From positions 1 to 33,194 of the forward strand of contig PLOF01000100.1 in assembly GCA_003142035.1 (NCBI GenBank): a stretch of DNA of 33,194 bases, written 5' to 3'. A program made the position numbers and the translations under genes. Under the pieces are notes generated by a model, which did not search any database, was not told where the DNA came from, and saw only the letters and a list, made by a program, of their open reading frames with translations. Origin of the DNA: Candidatus Dormiibacterota bacterium. Its GTDB lineage: Bacteria > Chloroflexota > Dormibacteria > Aeolococcales > Aeolococcaceae. Positions 1-8,797 of this stretch are shown piece after piece (within the stretch, counting starts at the first letter, position 1; every line of letters starts with the position of its first letter).

Positions 1-27
1 GGGGGGGCAACCCCAAAGGAGGCCCAG

Positions 28-468
28 GTGGTTGATACGCATGTGCAGGACCGGGTTGTGAGCAACGACGGTCCGACCTACAGCGGCGTGACGAGTACGA
101 CGCAAACCACGTCCGACCCGGTCACCGGGGCCGCGGTCAGTCGGAGTTCGACGTTGTCGTGGTCAGGGCGACCCCTGGCCAGCCGCATCGTCGCGCTCGC
201 CGCCGGCATCGTCTTCCTCTTCCTCGCCTTCGACTTCATCTTCCATGCCGCCGGGGCCGCCAACGTGGGGTTCGGAGCCTTCATCTTCGGCATCGGCGGG
301 GCGCTCGCGGCGCCCTTCGCGGGCATCTTCCGGACCACCCTCACCGCTCCAGGGACGCTCATCGTCTGGGCGGACATCCTTGCCTTCGTCGTGTACGCGA
401 TCGCTGCGGCCATCGTCCTCAAGGTGATCTCGATGAGCACCGACGAGCGCGCCAGGAAGACGGCCTAG
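28..468 (+). CDS. small integral membrane protein, unknown function
   Basis: GTG start preceded by AAAGGAGG (15-22); several hydrophobic segments; stop TAG at 466-468. Confidence 0.75.
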   Translation: MVDTHVQDRVVSNDGPTYSGVTSTTQTTSDPVTGAAVSRSSTLSWSGRPLASRIVALAAGIVFLFLAFDFIFHAAGAANVGFGAFIFGIGGALAAPFAGIFRTTLTAPGTLIVWADILAFVVYAIAAAIVLKVISMSTDERARKTA

Positions 469-497
469 TTCCAGCCCCCCCCAAAAAGGTCACGTCT

Positions 498-517
498 CGG
501 GACCGCGCGAGGTCCCG
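498..517. terminator. hairpin (CGGGACC-GCGCGA-GGTCCCG), possible terminator
   Basis: perfect 7-bp stem, 6-nt loop, 30 bp after the stop of the first CDS; outer CACG/CGTG can extend the stem; no T-tract. Confidence 0.4.
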
Positions 518-622
518 GCGTGACTGAGGGGACCGAGGTTTCGTGTACTGGGATGCGACCCTCAATCCAACCGTCAGGAAGGCTCTGGTCAGACACGGGT
601 GGAGAGGGGCAGGAGGTGTGTC

Positions 623-1012
623 ATGACTAAGCGACAGGCTGAAGTCGCGCGGCGGCGCCAGTTCCGGGGAACAGGTCTCTCGTGGACCCTGGTCCTTGCC
701 CTGGTGATGGCGGCGGCGATCGTGGTGGGCGTCATCCAGAACTCCCACGGCGTCCGGCTGGACTATCTGGTCTGGCACGGGAGCGTGCCCCTGATCGCGG
801 TCCTGCTGGCGACGGTCGTCCTGACCGTCGCCCTGACCAGCCTGGTCGGGGTGATCTGGCGCGGCCGCCGCCGGCATCAGATGACCGACTCGGCAGAGCT
901 GGACGAGCTGCGCGGGCAGCCGAAGCCGCAGGCGGGCGCAGACCGGCCGGAGGGCGTGCCGGCGCACGCAGAGGTGATGGGAATTCACAACCCGGGAGCA
1001 GGGTCACGCTGA
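623..1012 (+). CDS. LapA/DUF1049-like two-TM membrane protein
   Basis: ATG 623 with AGGAGG SD at 611-616; 'VIQNSHGVRLDYLVWHGSVPL' pattern followed by second TM and RRR. Confidence 0.75.
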   Translation: MTKRQAEVARRRQFRGTGLSWTLVLALVMAAAIVVGVIQNSHGVRLDYLVWHGSVPLIAVLLATVVLTVALTSLVGVIWRGRRRHQMTDSAELDELRGQPKPQAGADRPEGVPAHAEVMGIHNPGAGSR

Positions 1013-1020
1013 AGGCTGCG

Positions 1021-2148
1021 GTGACGCCTCGCGCAGCGCAGACGGCGGCGGGCGGATCGGTAGTCGAAGCCGCGACCGATCGGGCGGGCGGTGTGCCCCT
1101 GTATCCACTTCTCTTTGCGCCGATCCTTCAGTACCGCCTCTGGGGCGGCCGGCGGCTGGCCGAACTGCTGAGCGCTCCTCAGGGCGTCGATGGCCCGATT
1201 GGCGAGGCGTGGCTGCTCAGTGACCGGCCTGACCATCAGAGCCGCGTGGTCGCGGGACCCCTCGCCGGGAAGACCCTGGGCGCCTTGCTGGAGGAATACC
1301 CGGAGCAGATGCTCGGGGAGCTGGCCGGACGGTTCCACCGCTTCCCCGTGCTTCTCAAATTCCTCGATGCCCACGAGCTGCTCTCCGTGCAGGTGCATCC
1401 GTCCGATGAGCAGGTGGAGCATCTGCCGGCGGGCGAAACCGGAAAGACCGAGGCGTGGGTGGTCCTGGAAGCGGGGCCGGAGAGTCGCATCTACGCCGGC
1501 CTTCGACCGGGCACCACGCTGGGCGAACTGCGCAGCGCTCTGGCCGCGGGAGCGATCGCCGGGCAGCTGGTGGGCTTCACCCCCAAGCCCGGAGATGGGC
1601 TCCTCCTCCCCGCCGGGACCGTGCATTCCCTCGGTGGCGATCTCGTCGTCCTGGAGGTCCAGGAGAACAGCGACGTCACCTTCCGCCTCCACGACTGGGA
1701 TCGTGTCGACCCCGCGACTGGGCTTCAGCGTCCCCTGCAGGTCGAGGAGGCCCTCGATTGCATCGACTTCGACCAGGGCGTGCTGAGACCAGTGCTGCCG
1801 GTGGTGGAGGCGGGCGCACGCGTGCGGCGCGAGCGGCTCTTCGATTGTGGGCAGTTTCGCCTCTGGCGCATCCAGGGTGAGCTGCCGTTCACCGTGGGCG
1901 CCGCGGGTCTTCCGCGGGTCCTCGTCGGCATCGCGGGCTCCGGCGACGTCCTGCACGGCGGCGCGTCTCACCCGATCGGATTCGGGGATGTCATGCTTCT
2001 ACCGGCGATGGTCGGTGAATGCACGGTCCGCCCGCGCGGGCTCCTCAGCGTCGTGGAGGTCGCGCTCCCCGAGGTACCCACCACCTCTGTGGTGGACGGT
2101 TCGTCGTGCTCCGGAGCGCGCCTCGGAGGCGCGGCTCCCCAGGCATGA
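1021..2148 (+). CDS. manA: mannose-6-phosphate isomerase, class I
   Basis: type I PMI motifs (PILQYRLWGGRRL, LLKFLDAHELLSVQVHPSDE, KTEAWVVLE, LLPAGTVHSLGGDLVVLEVQENSDVTFRLHDWDR); GTG start at 1021 chosen over the longer ORF. Confidence 0.9.
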   Translation: MTPRAAQTAAGGSVVEAATDRAGGVPLYPLLFAPILQYRLWGGRRLAELLSAPQGVDGPIGEAWLLSDRPDHQSRVVAGPLAGKTLGALLEEYPEQMLGELAGRFHRFPVLLKFLDAHELLSVQVHPSDEQVEHLPAGETGKTEAWVVLEAGPESRIYAGLRPGTTLGELRSALAAGAIAGQLVGFTPKPGDGLLLPAGTVHSLGGDLVVLEVQENSDVTFRLHDWDRVDPATGLQRPLQVEEALDCIDFDQGVLRPVLPVVEAGARVRRERLFDCGQFRLWRIQGELPFTVGAAGLPRVLVGIAGSGDVLHGGASHPIGFGDVMLLPAMVGECTVRPRGLLSVVEVALPEVPTTSVVDGSSCSGARLGGAAPQA

Positions 2149-2155
2149 GGCGGAG

Positions 2156-2938
2156 ATGAAGCGACTGATCGTCTTTGATCTCGACGGCACGCTCGCCCCG
2201 AGCAAGTCACCTCCCGACGACGTGATCGCCGCGCTCGTGCACGACCTGCTCGGGATCGTCAAGGTCGCCGTCATCTCTGGGGGGAGCTGGCCCCAATTCG
2301 AGAAACAGCTGCTTGCCAAGCTTCCGGGCGGCCAGAGCCTGGCCAACCTGTACCTCCTTCCCACCTGCGGAACGCAGTTCTACCGGTACGATGAGGAGTG
2401 GGTGAGGGTCTACTCGGAAGAGCTCAGCGCCGACGAGCGGCGCAAGATCGTGAGCTCCAGCCAGAGGGCCCTCGACCTGACCGGCCTGGCGCCCAAGAAG
2501 GTGTGGGGCGAGGTCATCGAAGACCGCGGCAGCCAGATCACGCTCTCGGCTCTGGGCCAGGCTGCTCCCCTGGAGGAGAAGGAGAGATGGGATCCGGATT
2601 TCTCCAAAAGGAAGGAGATCACCGCGGTCCTGGACACGCTGATACCGGAGTTCTCCGTCCGCATGGGCGGCGCCACCTCGATCGACGTCACCAAGCCGGG
2701 GATCGACAAGGCCTACGGAATCCGGAAGCTCCGCGACATCCTGGGCATCCCGCTCAGCGAGATGGTCTTCATCGGAGACGCGATCTTCGAGGGAGGGAAC
2801 GACTACCCGGCTGAGCAGGCGGGGGTGGACTGCATCCCGGTCCGCGGGCCGGACGAGACCCGGCTCGTGATCGAGACGATCATCGCGTGCCTGGGCGGGA
2901 CCGGGGAGAGGGAGGCCGGCCCGCCGCCAGAAGGGTGA
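2156..2938 (+). CDS. HAD-IIB hydrolase resembling eukaryotic-type phosphomannomutase
   Basis: FDLDGT motif; ISGGSWPQFEKQL, SIDVTKPGIDKAYGIR, FIGDAIFEGGNDYP, GPDETRLVIE resemble PMM2-type (PF03332) enzymes. Confidence 0.8.
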   Translation: MKRLIVFDLDGTLAPSKSPPDDVIAALVHDLLGIVKVAVISGGSWPQFEKQLLAKLPGGQSLANLYLLPTCGTQFYRYDEEWVRVYSEELSADERRKIVSSSQRALDLTGLAPKKVWGEVIEDRGSQITLSALGQAAPLEEKERWDPDFSKRKEITAVLDTLIPEFSVRMGGATSIDVTKPGIDKAYGIRKLRDILGIPLSEMVFIGDAIFEGGNDYPAEQAGVDCIPVRGPDETRLVIETIIACLGGTGEREAGPPPEG

Positions 2939-4065
2939 TGAGCGCTTTCCAGATGCGCCGGCTGTGGCCCATCATGACTCCCGAGCCGGCGAATCCCCAG
3001 GAGGCCGAGGGCGTCCTCAACCCGGCTGCCGTCCGCGGCCCGGACGGAGAGCTGTACCTCTTCCCGCGACTCGTGGCCCGGGGCAATTACTCGCGCATCG
3101 GCGTGGCGCGGGTCCTCTTCAATGGCGATGGCGATCCCTTCGGGGTCGAGCGGCTCGGGGTGGCCCTCGAACCCGAGACCGAGTACGAGAAGCGTCCCGA
3201 CGGCGGGGGCGGCTGCGAAGACCCCCGGGTCACCTTTGTCGAGCCGCTGGGGAAGTACGTGATGACCTACACGGCATTCTCGCCCGCCGGCCCGCGCATC
3301 GCCCTGGCGGTGTCGGACGACCTGCACCGGTGGGAGCGGCTGGGGCTCGCCCGCTTCGGGCCGTATCAAGGCGTCGAGCTGGACGGCGTCGATGACAAGG
3401 ACGCCACCCTCTTCCCCGTCTTCATCCCCAACCCCTCCGGCCGCCCGCAGCTGGCCTTGCTCCACCGGCCGCTCTTTGCCGGCGCCCATGCGGCCGAGAG
3501 CGTCGCTCCCCAGCCACCGGGTGGAGCGGATCTCGATCGCGAGAGCATCTGGATCTCATACAGCCGGCTGCTCCAGGAGGGCGACGGGTCCCACCGTCTC
3601 GGGCGGTTCACCTCTCATCACCGGTTGGCCGCTCCACTCAGGTCCTGGGAGCGGCTCAAGATCGGTGTCGGGACCCCGCCCGTCCTCACCCGTCACGGCT
3701 GGATGGTGATCTACCACGGGGTGAGCGAGGCGGAGGCGCCGGCCCAGAACGGAGGGTCGCGCCGCTACTCGGCCGGCGTGATGGTGCTGTCCAGCACCCA
3801 CCCCCGCGTGATCCGCTACCGATCGCCGGATCCGCTCCTCGCCCCGGAGCTGCCCGAGGAGCGCCTGGGGACGGTCGGTAATGTGGTGTTCCCCACCGGC
3901 ATCGACCGCCGCGACGATCTCGGCTCGCCCGACCGCTTCGACGTCTACTACGGGATGGCCGACGACCGGATCGGGGTGGCGCGCCTCGACGTGCCGGAGC
4001 AGTTGCCCGAGGTGCGCCCGCCGGACCCGCGTCCGGACCTCGCTCTGGTCAGGCCTGGCGTCTGA
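2938..4065 (+). CDS. glycoside hydrolase family 130 (beta-mannoside phosphorylase-like)
   Basis: N-PAAV, YEKRPDGGGGCEDPRVTFVE, YVMTYTAFSPAGPRIALAVSDDL, IYHGVSE motifs; start overlaps upstream stop (TGATG). Confidence 0.85.
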   Translation: MSAFQMRRLWPIMTPEPANPQEAEGVLNPAAVRGPDGELYLFPRLVARGNYSRIGVARVLFNGDGDPFGVERLGVALEPETEYEKRPDGGGGCEDPRVTFVEPLGKYVMTYTAFSPAGPRIALAVSDDLHRWERLGLARFGPYQGVELDGVDDKDATLFPVFIPNPSGRPQLALLHRPLFAGAHAAESVAPQPPGGADLDRESIWISYSRLLQEGDGSHRLGRFTSHHRLAAPLRSWERLKIGVGTPPVLTRHGWMVIYHGVSEAEAPAQNGGSRRYSAGVMVLSSTHPRVIRYRSPDPLLAPELPEERLGTVGNVVFPTGIDRRDDLGSPDRFDVYYGMADDRIGVARLDVPEQLPEVRPPDPRPDLALVRPGV

Positions 4066-5734
4066 GCCCGGCGACGGCGTCGTCGACCGAGGCGAAGAGG
4101 TGGTCGGCGCCGAGCTGCTCGATGAGGGAGCCGTGCTTGAGATCGTGGTGCACGATGTGGGAGGCGCGGGCGATCCCCAACGCTACCCCGCTCAGGCCCA
4201 GCTCGGTCGCCAGGCCCCGCAACGCCTGCAGCCCGGTGTAGTCGATATCGGACATCGCGTCCGCATCGATGATCACCGTCCGCACCCGGCCCGCGTGGGC
4301 ACGCAGGAGCTGGCGGATCCGCGAGCGGAAGTAATCGGCGTTCCCGTACCAGAGCGGCGCGTAGACCAGGTAGACGAGCACCCCGGGGACCTCCTCCGTG
4401 GGCCTGCCGATGTCCCGGGGGATCCAGTGGTCGGTCCCCGGGTCCCGCCCGAGCAGGGTGTCCCGAGGGCGGAGCGTGCGGCGGGTGCGATCGGCGAGGG
4501 AGAGGATCATGGCCAGGAGCACCCCCTGCTCGATGCCCACCAGCCCCACCACCAGAATCGTGACCGCGGCCAGGGCAAACTCGAGCCGATCGAAGTGGAG
4601 GATGGTGTGCAGCTCGTCGACGCGGAAGAGCTTGGTCGCGACGAAGACCAGGGTGGCGGCGAGGGTCGCCTGGGGGAGGTCGGCGAGTGGGGCGGTCAAC
4701 CCCACCGCCGCCACCACGACGACGAGCGCAGCCATGACGTTGGCGAGCTGGGAGCGCGTCCCTGATGCGGTCGCGATCGCCGTGTTGGGCGGGCTCGCGT
4801 CGACAGCGAGCGTCCCGATCAGCCCGGCCGCGACGCTGCCGGCACCGACCGCGATCAGATCTCGATTGAAGTCCCTCGCGGTCGGCTCGGAGGCGGCCCC
4901 CGATCTGCGCACCGTGGCCGCGGTCTGTGCGATGCAGAGGAAGGCAACCGTCAGCACCGTGGGGATGAGCGACTGGAGCTGTGACCACGAGACGGTCGGC
5001 AGCGCCAGGCCCGGGAACCCACCGTGGATGGAGCCGATGACCGCCACGCCATGCTGTGCCCTGAGGGCGAGGGTATCCACGGCGACGATGGAGAGCACCA
5101 GGCCGAGGAGCGCGCCGGGCAGGCGGTGGCTCAAACGTTGCGCGGCGATGATGAGGGCGAGCACGCCGAGCGCGATCCCGAGGGACCAGAAGTTGATGTG
5201 GCCGAGCTGCCGGAGGAGGTCACCGATCTGATCGATGGTGGTGGTCCCGCCACCGGCCACCCCGAAGACGATGGGGAGCTGCCGGGCGATGATGCCGATG
5301 GCGATCCCGCCGAGGACCCCGGTGATGACGGGTGTCGAGAGCAGCTCCGAGATCCACCCCAGGCGGACGAAACCGACGGCGATCAGGATGACCCCGACCA
5401 CGATCGCGGTGAAGGCCATCGCGGAGTCGTAGCCGGTGGAGCCCACCGCGGCGACCGACGCCACTCCGACCGCGAGTACCGGGGCGATCGTCGAATCCGC
5501 GCCCACCGAGAGGTGGGGGTCGGTGCCGAGCAGGGCATAGAGGAGCGCGCCGGCGGCGAAGGCATAGAGGCCCGCGACCACCGAGAGGCCGGCGAGGCGC
5601 GCCGTGGCCATCTGTGATGGCACGACCACCGCGACGAGTGTCAGGCCGGCGAGCGCGTCGGCGGCCAGCCACGAGGGGCGGTAGCCGTGGACCGTCGGCA
5701 AGAGCCCCCAGCCACGCCGTGCCGCCCGTCTCAC
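4049..5734 (-). CDS. SulP family inorganic anion transporter with C-terminal STAS domain
   Basis: multi-TM SulP signature (GLTLVAVVVPSQMATARLAGL...), C-terminal STAS (VLVYLVYAPLWYGNADYFRSRI...VIIDADAMSDIDYTGLQAL). Confidence 0.9.
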   Translation of the reverse strand: MRRAARRGWGLLPTVHGYRPSWLAADALAGLTLVAVVVPSQMATARLAGLSVVAGLYAFAAGALLYALLGTDPHLSVGADSTIAPVLAVGVASVAAVGSTGYDSAMAFTAIVVGVILIAVGFVRLGWISELLSTPVITGVLGGIAIGIIARQLPIVFGVAGGGTTTIDQIGDLLRQLGHINFWSLGIALGVLALIIAAQRLSHRLPGALLGLVLSIVAVDTLALRAQHGVAVIGSIHGGFPGLALPTVSWSQLQSLIPTVLTVAFLCIAQTAATVRRSGAASEPTARDFNRDLIAVGAGSVAAGLIGTLAVDASPPNTAIATASGTRSQLANVMAALVVVVAAVGLTAPLADLPQATLAATLVFVATKLFRVDELHTILHFDRLEFALAAVTILVVGLVGIEQGVLLAMILSLADRTRRTLRPRDTLLGRDPGTDHWIPRDIGRPTEEVPGVLVYLVYAPLWYGNADYFRSRIRQLLRAHAGRVRTVIIDADAMSDIDYTGLQALRGLATELGLSGVALGIARASHIVHHDLKHGSLIEQLGADHLFASVDDAVAGLRRQA

Positions 5735-6987
5735 GCCGTCACACCGGGTGGCGGCATGGCCGCGAGCAGATCCGCCAGGGCGCCACCGAGGTCCGGCCGG
5801 ACGCAGTAGGCAGTGCTCGGCTCGTCTCCGGTCGCGACCAGCGCTCCGGTGGAGGAGAGACGGTCCAGCTGGTGACGGATCTCGAAGGGCGGCTGTCGCG
5901 TGAGCGTCGCCAGCTCGGGAACGGTTCGCGGCTCACCGAGCAGCAGGCTCACGATGCGCAACCGCTGGGGGTCGCTCAGCGAGCGCATCAGCTCGGTGGC
6001 CGGGGTGAGATCCTCGCGCGTCCAGGAAAGGAGGGATCGGGCGGTCCTCAGCGCGGCGCGCGGCCGGAGTGCCAGCCGCTGGCCGGTCGCGTAACTGGTC
6101 TGGAGCAGCGCCTCGCCCACGGTGGCGCCGCCGCTCCGGCGGGCGATGACGACATAGAAGACGGCGACGACGAGGAGCGCGACCACCGCATCCACCCATC
6201 CGGCCTGGATACCGAAGCCGAGAAGCCGTCCGAGTGCGACCAGGCCGGTGCTGACGCTCGCCACCACGCCGATGTCGAGGGCGGCGGCGATCACAACGCG
6301 CACCGGACGGGGCACCCGCACCAGCCCGGCGCCCGAGGAGGCGGGGGTCTTGCGGATGACGAAGTAGCAGCCCGCCCCCATGACGACGAGGATGACGCCC
6401 TGGACCGCCAGCTTCTGGACAGCGGTGAAGAAGTGCTCGATGGGGACCCCCACCAGCACGCCGAGGGCGACGTACACGGCCATCCAGACAACCGTTGCCG
6501 GAACCATGCCGAGCACAAAGGTGCGGCGGCGCACCCTGAGGGCACCGGCCACGAGCGTCGTGTAGATGCGAAGCCCGGGAATGAGGCGGCTCACCGCGAT
6601 GCCGCACCATCCGGCCGACTGGACCCTCCCCGAGACCCGCTGGAGGGCGTGCTGCTGGTGAATCCGGCGAGCCAGGGCCTGGAGGCCACCATCGCCGACC
6701 GCGCGCGCCCAGGTGTATCCGACCAGTGAGCCGGCGACGCAGGCGACCAAGGCCACCGGGACGAAGACCAGGGGGTCGAGCCCGCCGGCCGCGATCAGGA
6801 GGCCGGCGGCGAGCAGGGTCAGCTCCCCGGGCGCGAACGGGAGTGGGACCCCCGCCTCCTCGGTGAAGAGCAGCCCGCCCAGCAGGGCGATGGCGACGGC
6901 GCCGTGCAGGCCTTGGAGGAAGTTCAAACGGGGTGGCCACTCCGATCTGGCAGGCCGCGAACGATGGCTCTTCGCCGCAGGGTACAC
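5731..6987 (-). CDS. DedA/VTT-domain membrane protein fused to an RDD-like membrane segment and C-terminal ArsR-type winged HTH
   Basis: N-term GVPLPFAPGELTLLAAG...GYTWARAVG...AGWCGIAVSRLIPGLRIYTTLVAG (DedA/VTT); middle VVIAAALDIGVV...VVALLVVAVFYVVIARRSGGATVGEALL (RDD-like); C-term ELMRSLSDPQRLRIVSLLLGEPRTVPELATLTRQPPFEIRHQLDRLSSTGAL (ArsR HTH); one uninterrupted frame. Confidence 0.85.
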   Translation of the reverse strand: MYPAAKSHRSRPARSEWPPRLNFLQGLHGAVAIALLGGLLFTEEAGVPLPFAPGELTLLAAGLLIAAGGLDPLVFVPVALVACVAGSLVGYTWARAVGDGGLQALARRIHQQHALQRVSGRVQSAGWCGIAVSRLIPGLRIYTTLVAGALRVRRRTFVLGMVPATVVWMAVYVALGVLVGVPIEHFFTAVQKLAVQGVILVVMGAGCYFVIRKTPASSGAGLVRVPRPVRVVIAAALDIGVVASVSTGLVALGRLLGFGIQAGWVDAVVALLVVAVFYVVIARRSGGATVGEALLQTSYATGQRLALRPRAALRTARSLLSWTREDLTPATELMRSLSDPQRLRIVSLLLGEPRTVPELATLTRQPPFEIRHQLDRLSSTGALVATGDEPSTAYCVRPDLGGALADLLAAMPPPGVTA

Positions 6988-7010
6988 CGGCCCCCGGTCT
7001 ATCGCTCTCC

Positions 7011-7862
7011 TCAGCGCGCCGGCGGGGGCGTGTAGCGGTTGATCACGGCCGTGATGTCGAGATCGGGGCCTTCGGCGGCCGCCGCCTCGACGATCGTGCG
7101 AGCGCGTGCGGTGAGGGGGGTCTGCGCCCCAGATTGACCAAAGAGCTCCCGCGCCAGGTTGAGGTCCTTGAGCAGGTCGCGCACCGCGAAGAGCGTCGGC
7201 TGGTGGCGGCGCTGCAGGTAGCCTGCGCGCCGCATCTCGAGTGCGGGTGCGAGGCGGGCGAGCACCCAGAAGACATCTTCACCGTCCAGGCCGGCCGCCT
7301 CCCCGGCCACCTGCAGCTCGGCGGCGGCCGACGTGACCACGGCGAGCATGCTGTTTGCCACCAGCTTGAGGCGGGCACCGCTCCCCAGCGGACCGACGTG
7401 GCGCACCTCGCCAAGGAGCTCCAGCACCGGCCGTGCCCGCGCGATGTCGTCGGGCGCACCACCGGCGAGGATCGCCGCCGCGCCGCGGAGCACCACCGCC
7501 GGAGCGCCCATGATGGGCGCGTCGATGAGGGCGGATCCGGAGGCGTGGAGCTGCGCCGCGAGCTCCTCGACCACGGCGGGCCCCGACGTGCTCATTTCGA
7601 TGAAAAGCTGCCCGTGCGCCGCCGTCAGCGCGCCGTCCGCTCCGCCCAGGGCGGCGCGGACGGCATCGGCGCCGGTCAGGCTGAGGACGACGAGGTCGGC
7701 ATCGCGGGCCGCGTCGGCGGGGGTCGCGGCGACGCGGCCCACGCCCACCTGCTCGGCGCGCGAGCGGGTCCGGTTCCAGAGTGTGGGCTCGAATTCGGCG
7801 AGGCCCCGTGCGATGGCCGACCCCATCCGTCCCGTGCCGAGAATGGCGATCCTCGCGCTCAT
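7011..7862 (-). CDS. NAD(P)-dependent beta-hydroxyacid (3-hydroxyisobutyrate) dehydrogenase family
   Basis: Rossmann motif ILGTGRMGSAIARGL; FIEMSTSGPAVVEELAAQLHASGSALIDAPIMGAP; GSGARLKLVANSM. Confidence 0.85.
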   Translation of the reverse strand: MSARIAILGTGRMGSAIARGLAEFEPTLWNRTRSRAEQVGVGRVAATPADAARDADLVVLSLTGADAVRAALGGADGALTAAHGQLFIEMSTSGPAVVEELAAQLHASGSALIDAPIMGAPAVVLRGAAAILAGGAPDDIARARPVLELLGEVRHVGPLGSGARLKLVANSMLAVVTSAAAELQVAGEAAGLDGEDVFWVLARLAPALEMRRAGYLQRRHQPTLFAVRDLLKDLNLARELFGQSGAQTPLTARARTIVEAAAAEGPDLDITAVINRYTPPPAR

Positions 7863-8098
7863 GGCACAGCCCCTCCTGTGATTCCGCGTTGCGAGCCAGT
7901 CGCGCCACGGCTGTCGCGCGCTGACTCGCCCGACCGAGATGATCGTATCAGTCCGCTCGTGGACGCCTGACTGCACCGACAGCCCCCAGGTCTCCAGGAC
8001 GGCACGCCACGGAGCCGCCCCGGGGGGCCAGGACGACCGGTGGATGTCGCTGGGCGCTCACCGGGGAGCGACGTCTCGGTGGAGATACTCCGCGCACG

Positions 8099-8797
8099 AT
8101 GGAGCAGGCCGATAATCGCCCCGTGAAGGTCCTGGTGGTCGAGGACGAGAAGGGTGCCGCGGAGAACCTCCGCTGGGGTCTCGCCGAGGCGGGTATCGTC
8201 GCCGACCTCGTGTTCACCGGGACTGACGCGATCGAGCGGGCGCAGGGCAACGCCTACGACGCCGTCCTCCTCGACGTGATGCTCCCTGACGGTCCGGACG
8301 GGTTCGCCGTGTGCCGGCGCCTGCGTGAGCTTCGGGTCACCAGCAGGATCATCATGCTGTCGGCGCTCTCTGGGATCCCCGATCGCGTCTCCGGTCTGGA
8401 CTCGGGAGCCGACGACTACCTGACCAAGCCTTTCGCCTTTGCCGAGCTGCTCGCCCGGATCCGCGCCCTCTCTCGTCGGGACGGCGGCGCTCGCGACACC
8501 ACGCTGTCCGACCTCGTCATCGACGAGTTGGCCCGGGTCGCCACCATCGCCGGCACCGAGATGCCCCTGACCCGCAAGGAGTTTGACCTGCTGGCCCTGC
8601 TCGCCCAGCATGCCGGGCGGGTCGTGACCGGAGAGCAGCTCGTCGACCGGGCCTGGAGCTACGAGAGCACGCCGCACTCGGGACTGGTCGACGTCTACAT
8701 GAGCCGGCTGCGCACCAAGCTCGCGCGTGCGGGGTCACGCGTCCGCGTCGTCTCTGTCCGAGGCATCGGATACCGATTGGAAGTGGCACGTGTCTGA
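8099..8797 (+). CDS. OmpR/PhoB-family response regulator
   Basis: receiver (VLVVEDEKG, DAVLLDVMLPDGPDG, YLTKPFAFAELLARIRAL) plus winged-helix C-term (LTRKEFDLLALLAQHAGRVVTGEQLVDRAW...YMSRLRTKL). Confidence 0.95.
   Translation: MEQADNRPVKVLVVEDEKGAAENLRWGLAEAGIVADLVFTGTDAIERAQGNAYDAVLLDVMLPDGPDGFAVCRRLRELRVTSRIIMLSALSGIPDRVSGLDSGADDYLTKPFAFAELLARIRALSRRDGGARDTTLSDLVIDELARVATIAGTEMPLTRKEFDLLALLAQHAGRVVTGEQLVDRAWSYESTPHSGLVDVYMSRLRTKLARAGSRVRVVSVRGIGYRLEVARV

Noticed and set aside
3948-4988. 346-aa minus-strand ORF
   Set aside because: Alternative frame of the SulP gene; Arg/Pro-rich with no family signature
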